Source: Marsupella aquatica
Taxonomy: Eukaryota; Marchantiophyta
Assembly: GCA_973895155.1 (NCBI GenBank)
Contig: OZ316891.1
Span: forward strand, 20,274,001 to 20,338,000
Direction: 5' to 3'
Length of the DNA stretch: 64,000 nt
Position numbers and translations under genes: made by a program
The notes under the pieces: model-generated
Seen by the model: only the letters and a program-made list of their open reading frames with translations
The model's database searches: none
Told to the model about the DNA's origin: nothing
Shown: in pieces, positions 1-10,660 of the stretch
Layout of the letters: each line of letters opens with the position of its first letter
Numbering within the stretch: position 1 is the first letter of the stretch

Positions 1-802
1 AATTTTATTCTAGGAGGAAGGAAGCAGGGAGGGATTCCAGGGCACACTTGGCGTGTCTTGTTTGTTCCTCAGAAGAATTGTTTTTCTTGGTTTTGCCGTG
101 CCTTGTCCGGCACCGCGTCGCAAGTGCTCTGTGGCCGCTGTTATGTTGGGTCGCTTGTCAATTGACAGATTGGCAGTTAGATGAACACAACAGGGCAGTC
201 TCTTTTCTGTGATCGATTGTCGTGCTCGGTGCTGCTCGCTCGTAATTGACAGATTCTTATTATTAGTCGGATGAGCACACAAGCTCTCTTTCTGTGATCG
301 ATTGGGCTCATGTTCTTCCTCCTCGCTCTACAAAGGAAAGAAGCAGGCAGGTAAGCCGGCTGGCAGGGATTGAGCTGCTCATGCAATTGACAGTCTGGTA
401 CGGCCTGTTTTTAAGAGGGGTCGTCGTACTTACTGCCTTGACTGCCCCCTTCGTTCGATTGTAAGTTACTTTATAAGATCGGTGCATGTTACGGTAGCTT
501 GTGCGTTTCCTAGGTATTGGCCTTCTCTCCTCTTCGACGTCACCGCCTTCGGTTTCGTCATTCCTTAGTACTCGTCTCGTTTCTCCTCTGTACGACGGAA
601 GGGCTTGTTTGAGATAAGTTGCCAACAGGCGGTGGGTGCGAGCGTCAGAAGGAGAGCAGGCTCGTCGGGGATTGGGTCTGTCGATTGTGTGATTTCACTT
701 CCGTCCGTGCTTAATTTAGTTTCAAGTTCAGACTGAAATTTCTTGTGGAGAGACGGGGAGAGAGAAATTTCTTGTGGAGAGAAAGAGAAAGAGATTATCG
801 GG
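1..802. other. Upstream region of the thiolase gene
   Basis: No gene is supported here. The stretch presumably holds the promoter and 5' UTR of the thiolase gene that starts at 803. A motif beginning with AATTGACAG and ending with TTCTGTGATCGATTG occurs twice, near 158-227 and 243-305, as a local tandem duplication. The phrase GAAATTTCTTGTGGAGAGA is also doubled at about 737-785, immediately before the start codon. Confidence 0.5.
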
Positions 803-2173
803 ATGGAGAGTGTACGCGCAAGGCAGCAGGTCCTGTTGGATCATTTGAGGCCGGAGGGACTCGGAGGAGCTCGTCGAGGAGGAGGAATTGCGACATCGAC
901 GTGTATGGCGCAGAGTAAGTTCACCGACTACGATGACGATGTGGTAATCGTGGCTGCTTACCGCACGGCGCTCACGAAGGCCAAACGGGGTGGATTCAAG
1001 GACACAAGTGCGGATGATCTCTTGGCTCCCGTGTTGAAGGCGGTTCTGGAGCGAACGGGAGTGAATCCTGCGGAGGTTGGGGATATTGTGGTCGGGACTG
1101 TGCTCGCCCCGGGGTCTTACCGTGCCATGGAATGTCGGATGGCCTCCTTCTTTGCCGGTATCCCTGAGACGGTCCCCATTCGCACAGTTAACCGCCAGTG
1201 CTCGTCCGGATTGCAAGCGATTGCGGATGTCGCCGCTGCAATTAAAGCTGGATTTATCGAAATTGGCATTGGTGCTGGAGTGGAAACCATGAGCAGTCCG
1301 ATGGCAATGGATGGTAGTGCTCCCAACCCTAAGCTAGATCAATTCAAGCAAGCTCAGGATTGCTTGCTCCCAATGGGAATCACGTCCGAGAACGTCGCTA
1401 GTCGCTTCGGGGTGACCAGGACGGAACAGGATCAGGCTGCGGTTGTGTCTCATCAACGAGCTGCTGCGGCGACCGCGTCGGGACGGTTCAAGGACGAAAT
1501 TATCCCTGTGGAGACAAAGATTGTGAACCCGAAAACTGGAGAAGAAACCAGAATCGTTGTGTCTGTAGACGATGGCATTCGAGCTAGCACCACCCTGGCA
1601 GATCTCAAAAAGTTGAAGCCTGTATTTAAAAAGGACGGCACGACCACCGCTGGCAATTCAAGCCAAGTGACGGACGGTGCTGCAGCAACTTTACTTATGA
1701 AGAGGGGCTTAGCAGTTCAAAAGGGGCTTCCTATCCTGGGAGTGTTCCGTAGTTTTGCTGCCGTTGGAGTTGATCCGGCGATCATGGGAGTCGGTCCCGC
1801 CGTGGCCATCCCCGCGGCTTTGAAGATGGCAGGGCTCGAAATCAGCGATATCGACCTCTTTGAAATTAACGAGGCATTTGCCTCGCAATTCGTCCACTGT
1901 GCGAAGGTGCTCGATCTAGACATGGACAAGGTGAACGTTAACGGGGGAGCGATGGCTATGGGCCACCCTCTGGGCACCACGGGAGCTCGGGCGACAGCTA
2001 CGCTCCTTCATGAAATGAAAAAACGAGGCAAGGACACGCGCTATGGCGTTGTATCCATGTGTATTGGTACCGGTATGGGAGCTGCAGCTGTTTTTGAAGC
2101 TGGAAGCTCCGTAGACCAATACACCAACGCCCTCCCCGGGAAGCAGATGTTCTTGTCGAAGGACGCAAAGTAA
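803..2173 (+). CDS. KAT2: Peroxisomal 3-ketoacyl-CoA thiolase (KAT2/PED1 type), intronless
   Basis: Last step of peroxisomal fatty-acid beta-oxidation: thiolytic cleavage of 3-ketoacyl-CoA to acetyl-CoA and a shortened acyl-CoA. The 456-residue protein aligns end to end with plant KAT2 from memory. I chose the ATG at 803 over an upstream in-frame ATG at 743 because it gives the classic N-terminal PTS2 signal: R7-Q8, five residues, H14-L15. A Cys at 34 suits removal of the presequence by the peroxisomal protease Deg15. Catalytic residues are Cys133 in NRQCSSG, the NEAF motif at 356-359, His388 in GHPLG, and Cys420 in CIGTG. The reading frame is uninterrupted for 1.37 kb, whereas flowering-plant KAT genes have many introns. 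This could be a retrocopy or a lineage-specific intron loss. No mutation disrupts the frame, so the gene looks functional. Confidence 0.95.
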   Translation: MESVRARQQVLLDHLRPEGLGGARRGGGIATSTCMAQSKFTDYDDDVVIVAAYRTALTKAKRGGFKDTSADDLLAPVLKAVLERTGVNPAEVGDIVVGTVLAPGSYRAMECRMASFFAGIPETVPIRTVNRQCSSGLQAIADVAAAIKAGFIEIGIGAGVETMSSPMAMDGSAPNPKLDQFKQAQDCLLPMGITSENVASRFGVTRTEQDQAAVVSHQRAAAATASGRFKDEIIPVETKIVNPKTGEETRIVVSVDDGIRASTTLADLKKLKPVFKKDGTTTAGNSSQVTDGAAATLLMKRGLAVQKGLPILGVFRSFAAVGVDPAIMGVGPAVAIPAALKMAGLEISDIDLFEINEAFASQFVHCAKVLDLDMDKVNVNGGAMAMGHPLGTTGARATATLLHEMKKRGKDTRYGVVSMCIGTGMGAAAVFEAGSSVDQYTNALPGKQMFLSKDAK

Positions 2174-2288
2174 TGTGGAGCTGACTCGTACTCCGTTTTG
2201 AAATCGGCACAACCGCAACATCGCCTGAGCAAGACTGAGGCAAAGCGAAGAATCTTGCCAATATATTTACCAGCTGGTCAATTGAAGT

Positions 2289-2791
2289 AGAGAGATATAG
2301 TGGAACCTGCTGCACCTGCATCAATTGTGGGTTTGGGAGACTGTTGCCTATCTTCCAAATTGCTTTAAGGTTCAGGCAATCAAGACGGATTTCGTGTGCT
2401 GTAATCGATTCACGACCACCTCTAGCCAACTTCGGTTTGAGGGATCAGGATACCTGTCAGGATTGGCATGCACGGGTTACTGTAGAGTAGACACGCTCCA
2501 TTAGTCCATTATCTCCGATTACGAAGAAGGAATTACGTCAGAGAGATAGACTGGAACCTGCTGCACATTCATCAAATGTGGGTTTTGGGAGGCTGTCGTG
2601 TATCTTCCAAATTTTTACAAGGTTCAGGCAGTCAAGACGAATTTCGTGTTCTGTGATCGATCGCGACCATCTCTGGCCAGTTGACGAACTTCTGTTCGAG
2701 GGATTAGGATGCCTGTCAGGATTGGCATGGACTAGTTACTGTAGAGTAGATACTCGCTATTGTCTCCAATTACGGAAAAGGAATTACGTCA
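2289..2791. repeat. ~250 bp tandem duplication behind the thiolase gene
   Basis: Two diverged copies lie head to tail, roughly 2289-2540 and 2540-2791. Each begins with AGAGAGATA and TGGAACCTGCTGCAC and ends with AAGGAATTACGTCAG. They differ by scattered substitutions and small indels, so the duplication is not recent. It starts about 115 bp after the thiolase stop codon and could lie in its 3' UTR. Confidence 0.8.
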
Positions 2792-3470
2792 GGTTGCTTC
2801 CATGTGACTTTGCCCAACAAGCGAGGGCTTGTCGGCGCGAGGAGCATACCGTAGTAACGACCTCCTCCTTCTGGAATTCACGATTCCAATCTAACCATAT
2901 ATCAATTCGATGCAATTCGATGAAATTCTCTGTGTAGCCCTACATAATTATGTCGAGGCCAGACCGATGTTTTCCTCCGTGGATGTTTTCTTGTACAGGC
3001 ACTGCCAATCAACACACCTAAAGTAGCGGCGTCGAGGTTTGTCAAGTGTGCAACAACGCAATGTAGTTGGAGAGGAAAGGAAAGTCCATTCTTGGCAGCA
3101 GGCATAACAACTTGTGATTCCTGAACAGCTTGTAGACCTCGAAATTCTTCATAAAGTTTTTAGATTCGCCTGTTTTCTGAGTTCCCTGGTCGAAGTTTCG
3201 GGCATTTCATGAAAATCCTTGAAAACAAAACTGTGTATAGTGCTGAAGGAATCGATATCTCAAGTTGAAGCAACCATGTCAAATCGAGCAACTTCGCACC
3301 AAAAGGCTTGATGGGGCCTCCGTCGGGAAAAAGGGCACCCGACGAGTGCCCCTCTTTTGAAAGGGATTTACTGGGGCCTCGTCCCTGCAGCTCGGCCTAA
3401 GCCCTCTCCTTTTCTATTAGCGTTCGTACAGGTGCAGGCAGGCAAAGCACATTCGACAAGCCCCTTCGAC
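2792..3470. other. Intergenic, nothing recognised
   Basis: No reading frame here resembles a known protein and I see no RNA gene. The stretch joins the 250 bp duplication to the 93 bp minisatellite. Confidence 0.4.
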
Positions 3471-4045
3471 GAGCAACGAATCTCACAGCGCAGCTTCGAC
3501 TTTGCACTCACCCCGCACAAGAAACCCACTACTGGCAGAAGCTCCGTTTTCTTTTTGGGACGGAGTTGACGCACACCATGAAACAGCTTGGACAATGCAC
3601 ACACCTCGCAGGCAACCCATTGACTGGCAGAAGCTCCGTTTTCTTTGTTGGGGACGAGTTGACGCACACCATGAAACAGGTTCAACTATGCACTCACCTC
3701 GCAGGCAACCCATCGACTGGCAGAAGCTCCGTTTTCTCTGTTGTGAAGGAGTTGACGCACACCATGAAACAGGTTCAAGTATGCACTCACCTCGCAGGCA
3801 AGCCATTGACTGGCAGAAGCTCGGTTTATCTGTTTGTGAAGGAGTTGATGCACACCATGAAATAGCTTCGACAATGCACTCACCTCGCAGGCAACATTGA
3901 CTGGCAGAAGCTCCGTTTTCTCTGTTGGGAACGAGTTGATGCACACCATGAAACAGCTTGGCCGATGCATTCATCTCGCAGGCAACCCATTGACTGGCAG
4001 AAGCTCCGTTTCCTTTGTTGGGAACTACAGTAGTTGAAGCACACC
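3470..4045. repeat. Minisatellite, ~93 bp unit, about 6.5 copies
   Basis: The landmark GTTGA(C/A/T)GCACACCATGAAA recurs at about 3565, 3658, 3751, 3844, 3935 and 4033. The spacing is therefore 93, 93, 93, 91 and 98 bp, with a partial unit at the left. Every unit also carries CTCACCTCGCAGGCAA and GACTGGCAGAAGCTCC. Because 93 is 31 codons, frames stay open across units on both strands and produce repetitive ORFs of 100-208 codons. These look like a consequence of the period, not genes. Confidence 0.85.
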
Positions 4046-4140
4046 ATGAAACATCTGCAAAAGCACTCGTTAAGGTCGTCCTGGTGATTTTTAACATTTG
4101 CAAAAGCACTCGTTAAGGTTGTATGGGTGATTTTTAGCTT
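4046..4140. repeat. 46 bp tandem duplication
   Basis: Two adjacent copies contain TGCAAAAGCACTCGTTAAGG, at about 4053 and 4099, each followed by GGTGATTTTTA. The pair directly follows the minisatellite. Confidence 0.75.
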
Positions 4141-4244
4141 TTTTGGTGCGTTTGCCATGGAAAGGACTTTTGGACTTACCTCATTTTCATACTATCTGCA
4201 TACGATTACAGTACAAAGTCACCATTAAATCATGCAGCCACGCC

Positions 4245-4580
4245 CGTTGGACCTTACTCTTTCGATAAGTAAGGGTTTAAATCCCATGCTATAAGTCAGT
4301 GTTTAAATCACCCAAGCAGAGCACGTTGGACCTTACTCTTTCGATAAGTAAGGGTTTAAATCCCATGCTATAAGTCAGTGTTTAAATCACCCAAGCAGAG
4401 CACGTTGGACATTACTCATTTGATACATTTGATACGTTGCTCTTTCGATAATTGAGGGTTTAAATCACATGCTATAAGTCAGTGTTTAAATCACCCAACC
4501 AGAGCACAAAGTAGGCACGTTGGACATTATTCATTTGATAAGTCAGTGTTTAAATCACATTGGACAAGTCAGTGTTTATA
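4245..4580. repeat. 79 bp tandem array
   Basis: CGTTGGAC recurs at 4245, 4324, 4403 and 4518, with the shared elements TAAGGGTTTAAATC and ATAAGTCAGTGTTTAAATCACCCAA. The first two units are nearly identical. Later units are expanded or truncated. Confidence 0.8.
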
Positions 4581-6479
4581 TCACCCAATCACAAGAGAAA
4601 GTTTCCAAGTTTTCTCAAAACAAGCACCACAACAATGAATGTGGGACACGTCTATCTCACAAGATTTTCAGTCTGTATATAGTAAAGTCTAGTTTACAAA
4701 GCATTGTGAGGTTTAAAATAATTTTAGTAAAGGTAAATTATAATTTTCACAATCATAGAAATCTGGACTGTGCATTTGTCTCCCAGTAATGCCCTGAAAA
4801 CTACATAGCAAAAAACTAGTATGTGTGTCCAGCTCAATTTTTGTAACATAGTGGTAATATTGTATTTGTTTTTTTACTAACTCCCCGACTAACTCTCTTT
4901 CCTGGTCTTTCCTGGTTATCAAGTGTGCCAAAACTCTATGATGTGCCCAAATACAGTGCCAAGAATTTGGAAGGAACTTTTAGAGTGCTACATAATATTG
5001 TCATCCTTTGTTTGTCTCCACCTCTCTATGTAATTCACATTGCAACTCCTCACTATAGCAATCACCTGGCTTGTTCAAGTGACAAATTATTCATCACAAG
5101 GGTGAGCAACGAACTATCTTGGAGGCAAGGAGCTAGGCAATCACCTGCACTTCATTGTCTTGCAATGTTTTTGTGCAATGGATAATTATGCATTGGACTT
5201 GTCTATAAAATTATGAGATGTTTTTAAAAGTATTTGAAGTTTGCATAATAAAAGTTGGCATCACTGACAAACAAATTCATAAACTCAAAAACTATTTATA
5301 GCATTGGTTTTTTAATTGTTTTTTGGGAGACAAGTATACTTTTTGTTTGGAAAGTGTAATTTATTCATCATGATTTGTCTAATAATGACAAAAACAAAAT
5401 TCTCATCAATTTTAATGGCAAATGGCAACCAAAAAAAAACCCATAAGTATAGAATCATAATAATCATGTTGGGAAGAGAGTAACTTTATATACAGGCACC
5501 TTCATAAGAGAAGAAACATACTAATTTCATTTCTGTTTTTTAAATGTATGTTTTACTAATCAATAGAAAGTCATAGCCTTATTTTTGTAGAGATTTTATA
5601 ATAATAGAATAATTTAATGTTTTGAGAATAGTTTATTAGTCTTGAATGTGCAAGTGAGTTTTGACATTAATATGCTTATGACTTTTGTGGTGTGTATTCA
5701 AGGAATATGTTTGAATAAGGCCTAGGGGGAGCTACACTCAAGTGGCATACAAGATATTTTTTAAAGATTTCTCATGGTGACTATCATCAAGGTAAATGTT
5801 TATATCAGTGCATGTTTTTATGACTAGAATTTGTGTTTATTTGTGAAGTGACTTGATATTTTGTCCATTCAATTGACATGAGCAATTTTGTGTGAGTTTG
5901 TAGACAAATTTTGGCATCACTAAGAAACAACCCCAAGCCATCATCTAAGCTTGAAATAGAGGTTTGTTTCTCTCTTTATTCCTTGTCGAATAAATGTGAT
6001 TGCTAAAGTTGTTCATTCATAAAGCTAAATCAAGCATGAAATCCATCTATACTTTAAAATCTAATTTTCACATATGTAATATTTATCATAATAGTGTTTA
6101 TTTTCAAATAAATTATCAAATTAGCTAAAAAATTGTAGCATTATCATATATGGATGTGCAAATATTAGTATATTAATTATTTGCCACAACACTTACCTTT
6201 TATTTGAATCAACACAGTAGATTTATGCAATCTTAACAAAACTATAAGTAATTATAATTTGCAATTTATTTGTGGAAAGCAATGCTCTTGGTAGGTAGAT
6301 GAGTCTTTTGTAATCTTCTTTCATATTGTTATGGTTATCTTAGGGCATTACAGATTAAGAAAGTGAAATTTGCCCTTTGTTGGATTCCCAAAATGGAGAA
6401 GTTAGCTCTTTGTACCTAAAATTATTCACTTAAGTTTATTATCAATCAGGTACTATAATTATAAGGTCCATATCATATT
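4581..6479. other. AT-rich intergenic stretch
   Basis: Strongly AT-rich DNA with frequent short A or T runs. I find no supported gene, tRNA or structured repeat. Confidence 0.5.
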
Positions 6480-7165
6480 ATTCAAGTTAAGGCAATAAAC
6501 TATAGTACATACATATGCAGAGGTCGGTGTAATGTTTGACCCTAATTGTAACTTCAAAATCAATATAAGGTTACAAGTTAAGGCATTCTGGTACACACAT
6601 CCGCAAGGGTCAGTGTATTGTTTGACCCTAATTGTAACTTCAAAATCAATATAAAGTTACAAGTTAAGGCATCCTGGTACACACATCTGCAAGGGTCGGT
6701 GTACTGTTTGACCCCAATTGTAACTTATAAAATCAATATAAGGTTACAAGTTAAGGCATTCTGATACACACATCCGCAAGGGTTGGTGTATTGTTTGACC
6801 CCATTTGTAACTTCAAAATCAATATATAAAGTTACAAGTTAAGGCATTTTGGTACACACATCTACAAGGGTTGGTGTACTCTTTGACCCCAGTTGTAACT
6901 TATAATCAATATAAGGTAACCACAAGTTAAGACATTATGGTACACACATCTACAAGGGTTAGTGTACTGGTTGACCCTAGTTGTAACTTCAAAATCAAAA
7001 TTAGGTTATCCGGGATGGTTACAAGTCAAGGCATTTTGGTACACACATCTACAAGGGTCTTTATGATGTTTGATCCCATTTGTAACTTCAAAATCAATAA
7101 GGTCATAAGTTAAATTAGTTGGTACACATATATTCAAGGGTTTGAGTATTGTTTGACAAGTTGTA
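6480..7165. repeat. ~87 bp satellite-like array, about 8 copies
   Basis: The core ACACATC(T/C)(G/A)CAAGGGT recurs with its end near 6514, 6600, 6686, 6773, 6861, 6949, 7048 and 7131, mostly 86-88 bp apart. Each unit also contains TGTTTGACCC(C/T)A, TTGTAACTT and AAAATCAATATAAGG. Divergence grows toward the right end. Confidence 0.85.
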
Positions 7166-7660
7166 ACTTAAAAACAAGGTTATAATACTCTAGAGTTTAC
7201 ATTCCAAAAATCTAACATTCAATACCACTTCAAAACAATATTTTCATAACTGGACCCTTCCACATGTTAACATTGTAATAATCCTTGCATTAAACTTCAA
7301 TGTAAGTTTCCCATGATCAAACCCTCGCTTATTCACCCCACCTTCCTCATGATCGTTCACCCCTACTTATATTTCTAATATTCTTTCCCATTTTACTTGT
7401 ATGGCTTCAAGAGGTTGAGAAAATGCTTTATATGTTGCTTACCAAGCTTATTTTATTTTATTGTAATTAAATTGCCTTTTAAAATATGTACCTAATACCC
7501 AAGCTGGAGATTTTTCAAATATTGATTTTTTTCAAAGCCGACCTACTGCCCAAGTTCTTCTTATTCCTTAGGCACCATAAAGGGCATAATCTAGTTATGT
7601 CAACATCCAAGCATGGATAGGTTTAGTTTAATAGAGTTGTTTGTGTCGAGAAGTGACATT
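7166..7660. other. AT-rich intergenic stretch
   Basis: No gene or clear repeat unit is visible. Confidence 0.4.
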
Positions 7661-7915
7661 ACTCTTCACACGAGGTTTCACACACAAAAGTAACATAGAT
7701 CATTGGATTCAAAACATCTAATGGTGTAAAAGTTCTTTTTGAGCTAAGAGACCACACGAGTATTCACACACAACAAGAATCTGGATGGTTGGATTCATAA
7801 CATCTAATGGTAGGAAAACTCATTTTCAGTTGGGAGGCCACACGAGCCTTCACACGAGTCTTCACACACAAAATGGATGTAGATGGTTGGATTCAAACCA
7901 TCTAATGGCTGGATA
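7661..7915. repeat. Three ~90 bp tandem units
   Basis: The string TTCACACACAA, followed by a GATGGTTGGATTCA-like element and CATCTAATGG, occurs at about 7677-7724, 7763-7810 and 7860-7908. The units are diverged. Confidence 0.7.
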
Positions 7916-7984
7916 TTTACAGGGTGACGTGGAATTTTGACAGAATTTTTAGATTTACAGAAGTCTCTAACTGGACCCGTAATC

Positions 7985-9065
7985 ACAAAGGGCATTAAGT
8001 ATATAGTAATGTCCTATCCTATCCTACTAGTCCTATCCTACTAGGATACAATTCCCTAAAAAATGAGAACTTAAACTCGAGTTTGGAGGGGTCAATATTG
8101 CCCATAATGCTCTGGAACAGGACCTTAATACACTTAAAGGTTTAGCAGATTTCTATTTTTACTAATTTTAAGAAAAGTAGAGGAGAATGCTCTGGAAACA
8201 AGACCTTCATACACTTCAACCACCACCGGTCATATATATAACTAAGGGGGAAGTGTCCAACACCTCTCCATTCTTTCACAATCCGCTCACTTTTCTCCTC
8301 TACCATGCCAGTTTGTTGCATGATTTCAGGAAAAAGCTACTTTTAATTAAAGTTAGGGTAACCTGTGGCTTTTCGACGGGCAGGTGTGGTTTAAAGGTCT
8401 AAGGGATTTTAGTTTGAATAAAATTTTAGTAAAAGTAGAGGAGAATGCTCCTAATCGGTTGATCCAAATATAGAGTGTGCATTGTTCTCCATTAATAGAG
8501 TTATAAACATATGAACTGGATGGAAAGACCAGTGTCAGCCCAAAAATGATTATATGTAAAATCACCACTCACACAGCTAAGTTGTGAAACTGAAGATGAG
8601 TCAACAAAGAGGTCTGACCCTAACATGACAGAACTCTCGATCACGAAGTTGTATTGTTTGAAACTCTTGGTGACGTAGGATGAAGCACCTCCAGGAGCCC
8701 TTCTTGCAGCTTGAGCCTGTATTTTATATGTGAGCCAGTGAAGCTGGGGGTTTGAATGTTAGATCACCTGTAATTTGAGTGAAATAATGATCAATTCAAC
8801 CTGGATTTACCACTTTTACTGGAATTCTAATGCACTGAAAATTACAAAGTGAAAATCAAGAAAGGCATTATGTATATAGAAATGTCCTGTTTTATTATAA
8901 CATGGTGGGATGGGATATAATGCCCTGGAAAAAGTGAGATTCAGCTCAAGTTTTGAGGGGTTGTTATTGCCCATAATGCCATGGAAACAAGACCTTCATA
9001 CACTAAAAGGCCTAATTTTCAGTATTTTTTCTATTGTAAGTAAAAGTCACGGAGAATCTAACTAT
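7985..9065. repeat. Pair of ~200 bp direct repeats flanking ~670 bp
   Basis: The left copy (about 7985-8190) and right copy (about 8860-9060) share GGCATTA-GTATATAG-AATGTCCT, the element TTATTGCCCATAATGC or a close variant, and AC(A/T)AGACCTT(C/A)ATACACT. Both end in AGTAAAAG or AAGAAAAG next to GGAGAAT. A partial third piece lies at 8160-8220 and another near 8410-8450. This could be a decayed LTR element or successive insertions of one small family. No coding remnant lies between the copies. Confidence 0.55.
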
Positions 9066-9066
9066 T

Positions 9067-9615
9067 AAATTTGCTAAGTTTGGGTTTGTCTCTTGCGACG
9101 AGAAACTTCTATTTTCTGGTATTCTCTGGCTTCGGATCGGCGATTGGGGTTTTTGCGATGAGATTGTCATGTTGGCATGCCGCTTCTCTGGTGATGGACG
9201 GGTTCTCGACGGGTTCTTCTTTGAGCGGTGGCCTGTGGCGGGCGGAGTTTGGCTTTTTCCCTGTGGTGCCTCGGCTGGTCTTTCGGCTCTAGTTGTCGTT
9301 TGGTTGTTCTCAGGGATAGGTTTGCTTTTTGTTAGGTTTTGGGGCTCCTCCTTCCCCTTCTGATCGTCCTCCTTCCTTTTGGCGATCTGGTTGGCGGTTG
9401 CCCTTCCACATTTCTATGGGTGTGCTCCCTCTTTCAGCCCCCTTTTGTTTTCTTTCCTTGTGTTGGCCTGCCTCCTCCTCCCAGGCAGGCTCCTCTTGTT
9501 TCTTGTGTCACGGATTTGAAATAAAGTTGCTTCCCTTTTTGAAAAAAAGAAAAAAGAAAAAGAAAAAGTGGTTTGCTTCAAAGTTAAAAAAAATAAAAAA
9601 TAAAAATTTGCTAAG
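9067..9615 (+). mobile_element. 5'-truncated LINE (non-LTR retrotransposon), 3' end only
   Basis: A ~525 bp pyrimidine-rich and clearly GC-richer block (9079-9603) interrupts AT-rich DNA. It ends with GAAATAAAG, which contains an AATAAA-like signal, then an A-rich tail of AAAAAAG blocks from about 9541. The same 12 bp, AAATTTGCTAAG, stand at 9067-9078 and 9604-9615. This is a target-site duplication on each side of the insert. Truncation, A tail and TSD together are the signature of LINE retrotransposition. No reverse transcriptase remains, and the short open frames inside are not recognisable proteins. Confidence 0.8.
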
Positions 9616-9944
9616 GGAAGTTACTTCTTAAGGCCTATGGTCTAGAGTGAGGCCTCTAGATCTTAACTCCCCATACACTCAGAAGTGATAAGGAGTCTTT
9701 CATAAGGGCAAAACTTAAAATGAGGGTGGACAAAAGACAAGGATAAGGGAAGGTATCAAAAGTGACATTGGCTCAAAATAAAGACAAAATTGAAAAGAGG
9801 GTGGACATAAGGATGGGGGCAAAGATATATGGAAATAACATAAAATTATTTCTGTCCAATATATATTTTCTTCACATCTATTTACTTTCAAGGAACTGGT
9901 AATCTGGCTACAGTAGTCTTTCTAAAAAGGTGATCCAAATTTTG
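9616..9944. other. Intergenic, faint repeats
   Basis: GAGGGTGGACA occurs near 9723 and 9799 in similar A-rich surroundings. Nothing else is recognised. Confidence 0.35.
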
Positions 9945-10155
9945 ACTGGGCATTTTGAATGCACCAAAGGAAAGTATCACGAAGGGTTTTACAAAGGCAA
10001 AAATCACAAAGGGCATTTTGAATGCACCAATGGAAAATGGCACGGAGGGTTTCACAAATGGAAAAATCACAAAGGGCATTTTGACTGGACATTTTGAATG
10101 TACCAAAGGAAAATATCAGGAAGGGTTATAGAAAGTGAAAAATCACAAAGGGTGG
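9945..10155. repeat. ~62 bp tandem array, 3-4 copies
   Basis: Units contain GGGCATTTTGAATGCACCAA, then AAAATATCACGAAGGGTTT-like and AAATCACAAA elements. Unit starts are near 9950, 10014 and 10076. Confidence 0.75.
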
Positions 10156-10498
10156 CGAGTGCAAAACCTTTTATGGACAAGTGCTCCACAAAAGGTGCTG
10201 ATTGTTCCACCTTTTATGGTGAGTAGTGAGACATTGGAATGTGGCTTTTACAATGTCAGGTGTGGTTTTAAGTTTTGAACAACACCGTTCTTCCAATTGG
10301 CTTTGGTAGTTTGGTGGACACAAGTCAGAAATATCCTCGACTTCTTGTACAGCCACCCTGATCCTGTCTGTATGGGTTTTCTCGTACGCCGTCGGACGGA
10401 CAGGCTCATCAAGTGCGGAAGAACCAGACCTCTCGCAGCTGCCGGGGGAGGAATTTGGGTGTCTGCCGTGTGAGGAAGCGAGGTAGCAAGCAGGCAAG

Positions 10499-10545
10499 CA
10501 AGGAAGGATTGAAGGAAGGATTGAAGGAAGGATTGAAGGACGAGA
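10499..10545. repeat. 12 bp microsatellite GAAGGATTGAAG
   Basis: About three and a half perfect repeats of AAGGAAGGATTG lie upstream of the CPSF73-I start codon, probably in its 5' UTR. Confidence 0.8.
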
Positions 10546-10617
10546 CGGAGGAGGTGAGAGGTTCGTGGAAAAGGATTGATGCAGTTTCGTTTTGGGATGG
10601 AGACCGGGTGAGCTTGC

Positions 10618-10633
10618 TTAGGGTTTAGGGTTT
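10618..10633. promoter_or_regulatory. Telo-box in the CPSF73-I leader
   Basis: TTAGGGTTTAGGGTTT, the reverse of the plant telo-box AAACCCTA doubled, lies about 30 bp before the start codon. In plants such boxes are frequent near transcription starts of housekeeping and translation-related genes. Its function here is inferred only. Confidence 0.5.
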
Positions 10634-10660
10634 CTGTCCCTTGCTTCGGCTGCTGCAAAC

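Noticed and set aside
3483-4109. 208-codon minus-strand frame in the minisatellite
   Set aside because: Explained by the 93 bp period. No start context, splice sites or known family, though the repeat itself is reported.
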